Assembly: GCA_021199375.1 (NCBI GenBank)
Contig: JAJQIB010000032.1
Location: 1 to 64,000, forward strand
Direction of reading: 5' to 3'
DNA length: 64,000 bases
DNA from: Ruminococcus sp.
Lineage (GTDB): Bacteria; Bacillota; Clostridia; Oscillospirales; Ruminococcaceae
Part shown: piece after piece, positions 18,031 to 27,300 of the stretch
Layout of the letters: the number at the start of each line of letters is the position of its first letter
Numbering within the stretch: position 1 is the first letter of the stretch
Notes under the pieces: generated by a model
What the model was told of the DNA's origin: nothing
Database searches by the model: none
What the model saw: only the letters and a program-made list of their open reading frames with translations
Made by a program: the position numbers and the translations under genes

Positions 18031-19057
18031 TGTCGCTCACACTCCTCTCCTTTATTCTGTTGCCGCTTGTTGTGGGATTGTTTATCACTTCACCGTCAAA
18101 ATACATGGTTGATGAGCCTCCGCCATCTAGGTTATAGGCGGTATTCGCCCCAAGTGACTGGATAAACTCGGCAAGCTCGTAAAGCGAAAGACCCTCGCTC
18201 TCGTCCGTTCGTCCGTCTGATACAACAAATGCATAGTGAAGTGTGTCATAGCATACAATTGCCGTGCGAGGATTGCTTGCCATCGCCTTTCCAACCTCAT
18301 CACTGCTGTCAACCGAAATAGAACCATCCTCTAAAAGTGCAGGACCAAACGAAAGCACCTGCCATGCGCCCATAGATACAAGCTCGTCTGCTGTCACATC
18401 ATCCTCATTAAATATATAAAAGCTTCCGTCAGTAAGTATCGCTAAATCCTCATTGCCGCTTGATTCATCACGATATACCACGCCGTTTCTTAAAACATAG
18501 CCTTCTGACTGTGCGCCGTAAAAGTCTCCGTTTATCGCAAGAATTGCTCCTACCTCCTCGGCAATCTCAGAGGTTTTCTCCTTGATGTTTCGTCCATAGG
18601 TGCCCTCAGCAAATGCAGCCTTTATGTACTCAGGCGAGCTAACCACAATATCCGCCACGTAAATTGTAGTGTCATACTCACGGTATTCCTCAACGGTTAT
18701 AGTTATATTTTCATCACTATAGCTATTTTCTGTCGAAACAGCAGAGGGTGTCTGTTCGCTATCCTCATCCTCTTGACCTTCAGTACTCGTATCATCTTCA
18801 GATAAGCCTTCGCTTTCAGTCGCTTCATCCTGTTGATCTTCTTCAGACCCAGCACCTACATCCTGTGAGCCTTCATCTGAGCTTGAGCTATCGTGAAAGC
18901 TTGAAAACAAGCTGGATGTGTCTACTTCGTTTTGCTGAGCTGTATCGTCTAAATTTCTTGCTATAACAAAGGTGTCAAGCAGCGCATAGGCGGTAAAGCC
19001 TGTAAGCGCAAGTCCATATAATACAGGATATATCAAACGCTTTTTAGATTTGCTCAT
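18011..19057 (-). CDS. phosphodiester glycosidase (NAGPA-like/DUF2233) family protein, membrane-anchored
   Basis: Start trimmed to MSKSKKRLIYPV at 19057; ILAINGDFYGAQSEGYVLRNG, NPRTAIVCYD and AYNLDGGGSSTMYFDGEVIN are family hallmarks. Confidence 0.9.
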   Translation of the reverse strand: MSKSKKRLIYPVLYGLALTGFTAYALLDTFVIARNLDDTAQQNEVDTSSLFSSFHDSSSSDEGSQDVGAGSEEDQQDEATESEGLSEDDTSTEGQEDEDSEQTPSAVSTENSYSDENITITVEEYREYDTTIYVADIVVSSPEYIKAAFAEGTYGRNIKEKTSEIAEEVGAILAINGDFYGAQSEGYVLRNGVVYRDESSGNEDLAILTDGSFYIFNEDDVTADELVSMGAWQVLSFGPALLEDGSISVDSSDEVGKAMASNPRTAIVCYDTLHYAFVVSDGRTDESEGLSLYELAEFIQSLGANTAYNLDGGGSSTMYFDGEVINNPTTSGNRIKERSVSDIVYIGY

Positions 19058-20090
19058 GTGTCTCCCCTTTCCTTGCAAAGACCACCCGGCGCTGAACAAG
19101 CCAGCTAAATACAAATAGTATAAGCTCTACAAAAATCTTTGCAATATAGACATTTATTAAAATAACACTTGTAAGCAGCCACAACAACGCCGTGTTTAGT
19201 GCAAGTATTACCGCCGCTAAGGCAAAATACTTAACAGCACTTTTAGCAAGTGATTCCTCGGATTTAAATACCAGCCGCTTGTTAATAGTAAAATTAACGC
19301 TCGCACTTACTACTCTAGCAAGAATATTTGCCACAAAGATAAGATTAGTACCAATAAGTGCTACAAGCAAGCTGTACATAGCGTAATCAACCAGAAATCC
19401 CGTAAATGACGATGCTGAAAACTTGAGTATCTCCTTGTAAATAACAGCAGAATCCTTAATAGGATTAAAATGAGAGCCACTATTGCCATCAATGTATATC
19501 GTTTCAATTGGTATCTCATGCATAGGCGTTTTATCTCTCGAAAGCTCCATAAGCACATTCATCTCAAACTCATACCTGTCGCCTGAAATGTCAAGAAGCC
19601 TATTAAGATATTCTCCGCTAAACGCTCTAAGCCCGCTTTGAGTATCATAGATACTACATCCGGTAACAAGCTTAAACACCTTGCGTGTGACCGAGTTTCC
19701 GAAGCGCGACCTAAGAGGAGATGCGCTCGACTGACTGCGACTTCCTATTACAAGCTCGCCATCAAGTCTCTGAGACTCCTCACAGCATCTCAATGCGTCC
19801 TCCGCTCTATGCTGTCCATCGCTGTCAAGCGTAACCACCGTACAATCACAGCCGTAGCTTTCTAATATAAACTCAAAGGCTGTTTTTAGTGCATATCCCT
19901 TGCCATGATTTTCAGGATAAGATATCACCCTAGCATACTCGCTCGCCTGCTTAAAAAGCTCAGCATATTCGCTGCCGCTTCCGTCATCAACAAGCACCAC
20001 ATCAAAGCCATGCTCGCTAACGCTTTTTACCGTATCAATCATCCGTTCATCAGGCTCATAAGCCGGAATAACCGCAACCAGTCTTGCCAT
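19044..20090 (-). CDS. glycosyltransferase family 2 fused to a GtrA-like membrane domain
   Basis: VAVIPAYEPDERM, VLVDDGSG, LDSDGQH (GT2); C-terminal TM domain SFTGFLVDYAMYSLLVALIG...NFTINKRLVFKS (GtrA). Confidence 0.93.
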   Translation of the reverse strand: MARLVAVIPAYEPDERMIDTVKSVSEHGFDVVLVDDGSGSEYAELFKQASEYARVISYPENHGKGYALKTAFEFILESYGCDCTVVTLDSDGQHRAEDALRCCEESQRLDGELVIGSRSQSSASPLRSRFGNSVTRKVFKLVTGCSIYDTQSGLRAFSGEYLNRLLDISGDRYEFEMNVLMELSRDKTPMHEIPIETIYIDGNSGSHFNPIKDSAVIYKEILKFSASSFTGFLVDYAMYSLLVALIGTNLIFVANILARVVSASVNFTINKRLVFKSEESLAKSAVKYFALAAVILALNTALLWLLTSVILINVYIAKIFVELILFVFSWLVQRRVVFARKGETHEQI

Positions 20091-20248
20091 AAAATCGCCC
20101 CCTTCGGGTCAGATGCCATCACAGATACATCTAAAGTCAAAAGCTTTACTTTTTTTAATTCTATCATAACAAGCCTAGTTTTAGCTAAAATAGTTTAGTA
20201 AACCGGTTAAAAATCAAGCGAAATTTTAGTGACAAATAAAAGATAAAC

Positions 20249-20275
20249 GGCACACCTATAAAAAAGGTATGCCGC
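20249..20275 (-). terminator. hairpin terminator
   Basis: CGGCATACCT/AGGTGTGCCG stem downstream of the 20288-21325 gene. Confidence 0.6.
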
Positions 20276-20287
20276 ATAAAAATCCGT

Positions 20288-21325
20288 TTATTCTCCGCTC
20301 GACTGATTGTCTTCGTCCTCGCTCTCGTCATCATCGCTGTCTGCGTATGCAGTCGTAATTCCTGTGACCTCCTCGGGATCGCTCGGCTCAGTCGAAAGTC
20401 CGGGATCATCGCACGCCTGCGCCTCCTCAGCAAGACCATTTGCAATATCCTTGAAAATCTCAAGAGCTGTATCGTAATTTTCCTGCATATCCTCAAGTGA
20501 ATCGTCAAGAGTAGTTACAGGACGGCGCAGACACAGATGCACATCATTTGGAAGAGATGAGCACTCTATTTCATCAGCCAGAAACTGCATATTTAGTGAA
20601 AGTCCGTACTCGTCAATATATGGATTGTCAGGAAGCTCCTCTTCAAGATTATCTACCATCAGCGCCTGATAATCGGGATCTGTATTCGAGTCAGTAAGCA
20701 CCATTATAATCTGCCCCTGCTGCAAATTAGCATAGAATTTCTGACTGTTTGTGGTATAATAGCTGTCGCTGCTGTACTCATTGAGCGGACAGCATATAAT
20801 CTGAACGCAAACCTCTCCATCCTCATTAAGGTCAGGAGTGTACTCCTCAAGCTTTTGCTCCAGCAGCTCGCACGATTGATCCGCCTGAAGAGCGTTATCG
20901 CATATGAGCAGTATACTTATATCAGGGTCTTCACGCAGTAGGGTGTCGATAACCATGATTGCCACGACTACAGCTATAAATACGCCGAAGCAAATCCAAA
21001 GCTTGTCGTGATACCATATGTTAGCAACCTTTTCCATTCCATGTAGCTCACGCTTTTCGGAATGCTCCTCCTTGATTTCCTCCGATTCATCGGCAACGCC
21101 TGCCTTCATCTTCATAAGGTCTAGCTTATCCTGCGCAATTTTTCTGTCTCTTTCTCGCTGAGCCTCACGCTCAAGGCGCCTCTGCTCATCCTCGGCATCC
21201 TTAACACGCTGCTCATACTCCTCACGCTCCTTGCGCTCCTTTTCGGCAAGCTCACGCTCAAACTCGGCATCCTCATCAGGAACAAGGCTTTCGCCCTCTA
21301 TATCGGTATTTATTCCCTTGCTCAT
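20288..21325 (-). CDS. hypothetical protein with charged coiled-coil N-terminus and a single TM helix
   Basis: EREREYEQRVKDAEDEQRRLEREAQRERDRK...ICFGVFIAVVVAIMVIDTLL. Confidence 0.75.
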   Translation of the reverse strand: MSKGINTDIEGESLVPDEDAEFERELAEKERKEREEYEQRVKDAEDEQRRLEREAQRERDRKIAQDKLDLMKMKAGVADESEEIKEEHSEKRELHGMEKVANIWYHDKLWICFGVFIAVVVAIMVIDTLLREDPDISILLICDNALQADQSCELLEQKLEEYTPDLNEDGEVCVQIICCPLNEYSSDSYYTTNSQKFYANLQQGQIIMVLTDSNTDPDYQALMVDNLEEELPDNPYIDEYGLSLNMQFLADEIECSSLPNDVHLCLRRPVTTLDDSLEDMQENYDTALEIFKDIANGLAEEAQACDDPGLSTEPSDPEEVTGITTAYADSDDDESEDEDNQSSGE

Positions 21326-21445
21326 TGTCTAAAATCCTTTCTTTACATGTTGTTTTCATGACTTATTTAATTCTAACACATTATTATTAACTTACCATTA
21401 ACAAAACGATGAAAATGCGGTGAAAAGCGTCATTAAGCTAGAAAA

Positions 21446-21479
21446 ACTCCGTCCGCTTCGGGTTAAAAGCGGACGGAAG
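21446..21479 (-). terminator. Rho-independent terminator of rpsT
   Basis: CTTCCGTCCGCTT...AAGCGGACGGAG stem followed by TTTTTC on the minus strand. Confidence 0.8.
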
Positions 21480-21484
21480 AAAAA

Positions 21485-21739
21485 TTACTGTGCTATAGTC
21501 TTAGCCAAAGCTGATTTCTTGCGAGAAGCGTTGTTCTTGTGGATAACGCCCTTTGAGCAAGCCATATCTACCTTCTTGATAGCATCTCTTACAAGAGCCT
21601 CTTTGTTGTCGGCATCATTTGCAACAGCATTGTTAGCCTTCTTGATTGCAGTCTTGAGATCCGACTTAATAGCCTTGTTTCTAAGAGCCTTAGTGTCGTT
21701 AACCTTGACTCTCTTCTTTGCTGACTTAATGTTTGGCAT
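21485..21739 (-). CDS. rpsT: 30S ribosomal protein S20
   Basis: [53 protein letters not shown]. Confidence 0.98.
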   Translation of the reverse strand: MPNIKSAKKRVKVNDTKALRNKAIKSDLKTAIKKANNAVANDADNKEALVRDAIKKVDMACSKGVIHKNNASRKKSALAKTIAQ

Positions 21740-21947
21740 AACCTAACCTCCCTGTCAAATTGAATAATTTGCACTTATTCGGATAAACTAGACGTGTACT
21801 GAGAGGGAAACACATCTGGCCCATTTAAACAAGCATTGTGAATATTATACCACATCTTAAATCAAAATGCAAGCCCTTTTGCAAAAAAAATCCCACTATC
21901 ACATATAAACTTTTTCGCATATAAAAATAAAAGAAAGGAAGGCTAAA

Positions 21948-22766
21948 ATGTCACTCAATACAGATCTCGCCGTTGAACTATACAGAGATGAAATAAATGC
22001 AGATAAGCTAAGCGGTGTCGCATGCAGCGAACGAAGGGACAGGCTCACAGGACTTAGAATTACCGAGATAGACATTCTAAATGATGAAAGCGCAGTACGT
22101 CTTCAAAAGCCGATCGGCAAATACATCACAATTGAGGGTGATGAACCGCTTTACGAATATTCGCCCGTATTTAATGAAAGGTGTAAGCTTTTGGCTGGCG
22201 AAATTAAAAAGGTGTGCCGCTCATTCGACAGCGTGCTTTTTTTAGGACTTGGAAACCGCAGGATTACTCCTGATAGCATAGGTGCCTTAACAGCCGACAG
22301 AGTTTTTGCAACTCGGCACATTAAACGCTTAGCTCGTGAGATCGATTCATCAGAGCTTTCAGAGCTTTCGTGTGTGGCAGCCGGAGTCATGGCTCAAACC
22401 GGAGTTGAATCAGCTCAGCTTGCGCTTGCTATAGTAAATGAAATAAAACCGCATCAGGTCGTAGTGTGTGACGCTTTAGCTTGCTCTGAGCCTAGCCATA
22501 TGGGAAGAGCAATACAGATATGCTCAAGCGGAATTTCTCCTGGAAGCGGTGTCGAAAATTCTCGTGCCGAAATAAGCGAAGCCACGCTGAGTGTTCCTAC
22601 TATGGCAATTGGAGTGCCCACCGTTTCGAGAATGCTTGATGGACTTATCGTGACACCGAAGCCCATAGACCGGCTGGTCGAGCGTGCCTCGGTAATGATA
22701 GCAAGGGCTGTAAATCTTTGCTTTCATCCAACGCTAACACCCGATGAGGTCGATTCTCTCATGTAA
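21948..22766 (+). CDS. gpr: GPR endopeptidase (spore germination protease)
   Basis: N-terminal TDLAVEL; LGLGNRRITPDSIGALTADRVFATRHI; GVPTVSRMLDGLIVTPK; HPTLTPDE. Confidence 0.95.
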   Translation: MSLNTDLAVELYRDEINADKLSGVACSERRDRLTGLRITEIDILNDESAVRLQKPIGKYITIEGDEPLYEYSPVFNERCKLLAGEIKKVCRSFDSVLFLGLGNRRITPDSIGALTADRVFATRHIKRLAREIDSSELSELSCVAAGVMAQTGVESAQLALAIVNEIKPHQVVVCDALACSEPSHMGRAIQICSSGISPGSGVENSRAEISEATLSVPTMAIGVPTVSRMLDGLIVTPKPIDRLVERASVMIARAVNLCFHPTLTPDEVDSLM

Positions 22767-22822
22767 GCTTTATAACAATAAAATCTAGTAAAAGTTTTGT
22801 GAATTAGTTTTGTTAATGATAC

Positions 22823-22847
22823 GAAAACGTTTTCTGAAAACGTATTC
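22823..22847 (+). promoter_or_regulatory. tandem LacI-family/cre-like operator half-palindromes
   Basis: GAAAACGTTTTC (22823-22834) then GAAAACGTATTC (22836-22847), 13-bp spacing, upstream of a solute-binding protein gene. Confidence 0.55.
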
Positions 22848-22916
22848 CTTTAATTTGTCACAAATCTATCGTCAAATTCACCAAAAAAATAGTCGGGATA
22901 TATTGCAAATTGCCTA

Positions 22917-22945
22917 TTGAAAAGATTTCGTTTATTTGGTATAAT
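22917..22945 (+). promoter_or_regulatory. sigma-A-type promoter for the solute-binding protein gene
   Basis: TTGAAA (22917-22922), 17-bp spacer, TATAAT (22940-22945). Confidence 0.8.
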
Positions 22946-23007
22946 GTAATAAGTTAAGTGACGAACCATGTATATTCTTATACAATTTCATTAGGAGGTT
23001 TATACAC

Positions 23008-24435
23008 ATGAAAACAATGAAGAGACTTCTAGCGGGCACGCTAGCTCTTACAATGTCATTTGCGCTTGCATCCTGCACAAGCGGATCTAGCGATGACACT
23101 TCATCCGAAAACACAGGTAAGGAGCTTAGCGATGAAGCTAAGGACGAAATTTCCGAGCTGCAAGATCAGCTTCCTGACATCGAGCTTGAGAACACCACCA
23201 TTAAGTGGATGGCTCACTACGACATCAACCCATCTGAGGGTTCGGTTAAGTCGCCTGCACTTGAGCTTTTTGAGCAAAAGTACAACGGTGTAATCGAATA
23301 TGTTCAGACCACCTGGGATACAAGATATGACGACCTTGCTTCAGCAGTTATGAGTAACGATTCGCCTGACTTCTTCCCTGCATCCGATATGGACACCTTC
23401 CCGAAGGGTGCTATAAAGGGAATGTTTGACCCGATTGACGACGTTATCGACCTCGACAGCGAGCTTTGGGCATCAACCAAAGAAGCAAGCGACGAGTTTG
23501 TATTTAACGGCAGCCACTATATCGCAGTAATCGATGTATCGCCTAACTACGTTTGCGTATATAATACAACTACAATCGAGCAGAACGGACTTGACGATCC
23601 CGCTGAGCTGTTTGCTAATGACGAGTGGGATTGGGATGCATTTGCAGATATGTGCATCCAGTTTACCGATGCTGAGAACGACCTTTACGGTCTTGATGGT
23701 TATTGGTATGTTAAGGCTATCTCCGAGTCCTCTGGTGTTCCTATGATCGGACTTGAGGACGGACTTCTTGTAAACAACATGGACGATCCTTCAATCGAAA
23801 AGGCTCAGAACTTCATGTATGAGCTTGCTAAGGACAACGTAATGTTCGATAGATCTTCCAACAACTGGTCGACAAGAGGCGATGGTACAACAGGCTATGG
23901 TCTGGGTACATATCAGACTCTGTTCATCCCTGTAGGACTTTGGGGAATCGAGGTTCCGAAGGAAAGCTCAGCTGTATTTGGTGATGTAGATGCAGGCGAA
24001 ATCATGTTCGTTCCTATGCCTAGAGATCCCGACAGCGACACCTACTACATCTCCTCACGTGTTGAAGGATACAACCTCTGCAAGAATGCTCCAAACCCCG
24101 AAGGATTTGCAGCATACATGAACTGCTTGATGGTTTGCAAGGAAAACACCTCAGACATTACTGAGGATACTCTTGTAAACGAGTATGGCTGGAATCAGGA
24201 TATGATCGACATGCGTACTCAGATTTATGAGATGGCAGCTGAAAACCCTGTATTCGATCTTCAGGCTGGTATTTCGTCTGAGATGGATACCGTTATGGAA
24301 ACCGTATCTCAGGGTACTATGATCACCGGTGGTGGAGCTACCACATGGACTCAGATCGTATCAGAGTATAAGACCCAGGTTGATTACCTCGTTGAAGAGG
24401 CTAACACCAAGATCTCAGATACTCCTACAAACTAA
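23008..24435 (+). CDS. ABC transporter extracellular solute-binding lipoprotein (sugar-type)
   Basis: Signal and lipobox ALASCTSG; SBP family 1-like sequence VEYVQTTWDTRYDDLASAVMSNDSPDFFPA. Confidence 0.85.
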   Translation: MKTMKRLLAGTLALTMSFALASCTSGSSDDTSSENTGKELSDEAKDEISELQDQLPDIELENTTIKWMAHYDINPSEGSVKSPALELFEQKYNGVIEYVQTTWDTRYDDLASAVMSNDSPDFFPASDMDTFPKGAIKGMFDPIDDVIDLDSELWASTKEASDEFVFNGSHYIAVIDVSPNYVCVYNTTTIEQNGLDDPAELFANDEWDWDAFADMCIQFTDAENDLYGLDGYWYVKAISESSGVPMIGLEDGLLVNNMDDPSIEKAQNFMYELAKDNVMFDRSSNNWSTRGDGTTGYGLGTYQTLFIPVGLWGIEVPKESSAVFGDVDAGEIMFVPMPRDPDSDTYYISSRVEGYNLCKNAPNPEGFAAYMNCLMVCKENTSDITEDTLVNEYGWNQDMIDMRTQIYEMAAENPVFDLQAGISSEMDTVMETVSQGTMITGGGATTWTQIVSEYKTQVDYLVEEANTKISDTPTN

Positions 24436-24468
24436 GTTAGATCTTTCTTCTATATGTTTTAGCAGATT

Positions 24469-24495
24469 GCCCGCTCTTAATGAGCGGGCTTTTTG
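24469..24495 (+). terminator. Rho-independent terminator
   Basis: GCCCGCTCTTAATGAGCGGGCTTTTTG. Confidence 0.9.
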
Positions 24496-24573
24496 TTGCC
24501 GAATTTCAGAATGTTTAAAAGCAAAAGGAGTGCAGGAACAGTCCTACACTCCTTAGTATATTTTATTACAATA

Positions 24574-26322
24574 TTACTCTTCAGCTTTGCAGTCATTTCT
24601 GCTGCTTTTGGTGCGTACAATTTTAGCAGTGCTTTCAGAGGTGATTAACACCATTTCATTCTCATAATCTATGCCTCTGCTAAAGAAAACCTCCGCCACA
24701 GCATTATCCGAAAGCTCCTTGATAATATTGAGCGGTGTGCGAAGCCCCATAGGTCCATAGGCAAGCTCAAGCAGACGATTTGCTGCCTTGGGTGATAGAG
24801 TGATGCCGATTCCACGAGATTTTGCTATCTCCTCAGTTTTATCAAACAGAAGATCTAGCATATCCTTTCTGTTAAGGCGGTGAAAATTTATCACACGCTG
24901 CATTCTGCCCGCAAGCTCATAGATCATACCATAGTCAATAATCTCTTCAATGGTTACATCCTCATAGAAGTCAACAGGCGATGTGCTTTCAGACGTAGTT
25001 CCAAAGCCAAGCGTTTTAACCGAGTCCTTGCTCTTTTGCTCACGAATGTCCTCAAAGGCACCCATTAGAACAAACATAGTTTTAGTGGTGTCATACGCTA
25101 CCTCTCTATCAAATACCTCAACGTTGACCGTTGTTCCCTCAATAAGTGTCAGAAGATTGCCCTGAACGGCGGCATTTATATTGCCTCCCCTTGAGGCGTA
25201 GCTTGGCTGACATTTTTTGTCGGCTTCATCAAGAAAGCATATTGCATACTGTTTCTTACTGGTAGGTCTTTCAGCTACTATGCGTGAAACTATGGTATTT
25301 GCGTCATCTCCCTTAAAGCCTGTTTCGGTTATATTGCTAAGATCTACCTGCACCACAGGAATAGGAATCCTCTTTTGCTTAAAGAAGTCTTTTATTGTGC
25401 GATAAAACTCGGTTTTACCCGCCCCGCTTGGTGCTGTAAGAATCCAGTTGTCGGCAACAAAATCCTCACCGTTCGACGCAAGCTCAAGATAGTGATAAAT
25501 CAAATAGAGCGCCTTCTTAAGCTCGTCATCCTGTCCCTGAACACGCTTGCGACAAAATTCAAACAGCTCTGATGGCTTGATAAAATCCTCATCATGTTTA
25601 TTTGTATCAAGCTTCTCTTCCCTCTTGGGTTCCTCTTCAGTGCTTTCTATTTTTGCTATATCCTCCTGCTCGTCATTTAAAATCTCTCTCATGGTATCAA
25701 AGCCCAGACAATCCACCACAGACCAATCGTGAAGACATAAAGCAAGGTCACTGCTTGTTATCGGCTCAGAGCAGTTAGTTAAGCCTAAAACGCTCATATC
25801 ATCAGGTGAATTTAGACAGCGAATCGACTTGTCATTATTGATTTCAAGCATCAGCTCGAAATATTTTTTGAAATCGGTGGTTTTATTAAGAAAATCTCTT
25901 GCCGGTAAAACCCTTGACCTTTCAAACAAAAGATTGACAGAGTCCTTATGCTTTTCAAGCAAAATGTCATAATGCTCGCCAAGCTCCTTCACAAAATCAG
26001 AAACGCTCATGCTCTTTGGCTTAATCGTACGTATGTACGGTATCATGCATTCGCTATATGCCGCCTGAAAGCAGCAATCCTTCAACGCCATTACATTATT
26101 GTAATTTATTGTTGTGTAGCAATGCTTTTTTATATAGACGTATGTACGTAGCTTCTTTTTCTTGCAAAGCTCACGGTCATTAGCCAAAAGCCTGCCATAG
26201 CATTCGGCACAGTAGTATTCCTGCTCTCCTGTCGCTTTATAAACCTTATCCTCCTGCATAAATTCCTTTCCACATTCAGAGCAATATGGTGACTTAAGCT
26301 TAAACCTGTATTTCATATTCAT
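24574..26322 (-). CDS. ClpX-like AAA+ ATPase with N-terminal Cys4 zinc-finger-like motifs
   Basis: CSECGKEF...YYCAECYGRL; VQGQDDELKKALYLIYHYL; Walker A APSGAGKTE; GFKGDD; Walker B CFLDEADK; C-terminal ...YGPMGLRTPLNIIKELSDNAVAEVFF. Confidence 0.85.
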   Translation of the reverse strand: MNMKYRFKLKSPYCSECGKEFMQEDKVYKATGEQEYYCAECYGRLLANDRELCKKKKLRTYVYIKKHCYTTINYNNVMALKDCCFQAAYSECMIPYIRTIKPKSMSVSDFVKELGEHYDILLEKHKDSVNLLFERSRVLPARDFLNKTTDFKKYFELMLEINNDKSIRCLNSPDDMSVLGLTNCSEPITSSDLALCLHDWSVVDCLGFDTMREILNDEQEDIAKIESTEEEPKREEKLDTNKHDEDFIKPSELFEFCRKRVQGQDDELKKALYLIYHYLELASNGEDFVADNWILTAPSGAGKTEFYRTIKDFFKQKRIPIPVVQVDLSNITETGFKGDDANTIVSRIVAERPTSKKQYAICFLDEADKKCQPSYASRGGNINAAVQGNLLTLIEGTTVNVEVFDREVAYDTTKTMFVLMGAFEDIREQKSKDSVKTLGFGTTSESTSPVDFYEDVTIEEIIDYGMIYELAGRMQRVINFHRLNRKDMLDLLFDKTEEIAKSRGIGITLSPKAANRLLELAYGPMGLRTPLNIIKELSDNAVAEVFFSRGIDYENEMVLITSESTAKIVRTKSSRNDCKAEE

Positions 26323-26499
26323 CCTCTCCCTTCGTTGGGGTTAATCTTTATTATTATAGCTTTATCATGCATCTATTATACACCATTAACCCTTTCGTGT
26401 CAAATAAAAAAATCTGCGAGGGACAAGGTATTTGCAGCAGTCTAAGAGCTACGCTATGTCAAACTATATGAAAAAAATTTGAAAAATATCGAAAAGCAC

Positions 26500-26528
26500 T
26501 TGAATTTCCAAGCAATATGATGTATAAT
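26500..26528 (+). promoter_or_regulatory. sigma-A-type promoter
   Basis: TTGAAT (26500-26505), 17-bp spacer, TATAAT (26523-26528). Confidence 0.7.
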
Positions 26529-26590
26529 AGAATAGGAATGCAGTAGATTTTTCATGCTGCATCAGATTAACGAGAGGAGTTATGTAAAAA

Positions 26591-27283
26591 ATGGTTTATT
26601 CTCATGAAGTTGAAACGATGTGCCCCGTGGCTCAGGGTGTAGCTCACGGTGCTGCGCCTATCCCCGAAGAAGCTAAGTGGGTTAAAGCAAAGGAAATCAA
26701 GGATATTTCAGGCTTTACACACGGTATTGGTTGGTGCGCTCCACAGCAGGGAACTTGTAAGCTAACGCTTAACGTCAAGGAGGGCGTTATCCAAGAATGC
26801 TTGGTTGAAACCATCGGATGTTCGGGTATGACACACTCGGCAGCTATGGCATCAGAAATTCTCCCCGGAAGAACTATTCTTGAGGCTCTTAACACAGACC
26901 TCGTTTGCGATGCTATTAACACCGCTATGAGAGAGCTTTTCCTACAAATTGTTTACGGACGTTCACAGAGTGCTTTCTCGGAGGACGGACTTGTAATCGG
27001 TGCTGGACTAGAGGATCTCGGTAAGGGACTTCGCTCGCAGGTTGGTACAATGTACGGAACACTTGCAAAGGGTCCTAGATACCTCGAAATGACAGACGGA
27101 TACGTTACAGGCATTGCTCTTAACGAGGATGACGAAATCATCGGATACCAGTTTGTAAACTTCGGTAAGATGATGGACTTCATCAAGGGCGGCGATGATG
27201 CAAATACCGCTTTTGAGAAGGCTAAGGGTCAGTACGGCAGAGTCGCAGACGCTGTTAAGATTATCGACCCAAGAAAAGAATAA
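26591..27283 (+). CDS. iron-sulfur cluster assembly scaffold-like (NifU N-terminal-type) protein
   Basis: GWCAPQQGTCKLTLNVKEGVIQECLVETIGCSGMTHSAAMASEILPGRTILEALN. Confidence 0.75.
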   Translation: MVYSHEVETMCPVAQGVAHGAAPIPEEAKWVKAKEIKDISGFTHGIGWCAPQQGTCKLTLNVKEGVIQECLVETIGCSGMTHSAAMASEILPGRTILEALNTDLVCDAINTAMRELFLQIVYGRSQSAFSEDGLVIGAGLEDLGKGLRSQVGTMYGTLAKGPRYLEMTDGYVTGIALNEDDEIIGYQFVNFGKMMDFIKGGDDANTAFEKAKGQYGRVADAVKIIDPRKE

Positions 27284-27300
27284 TAGGGAGGATAGGTACA

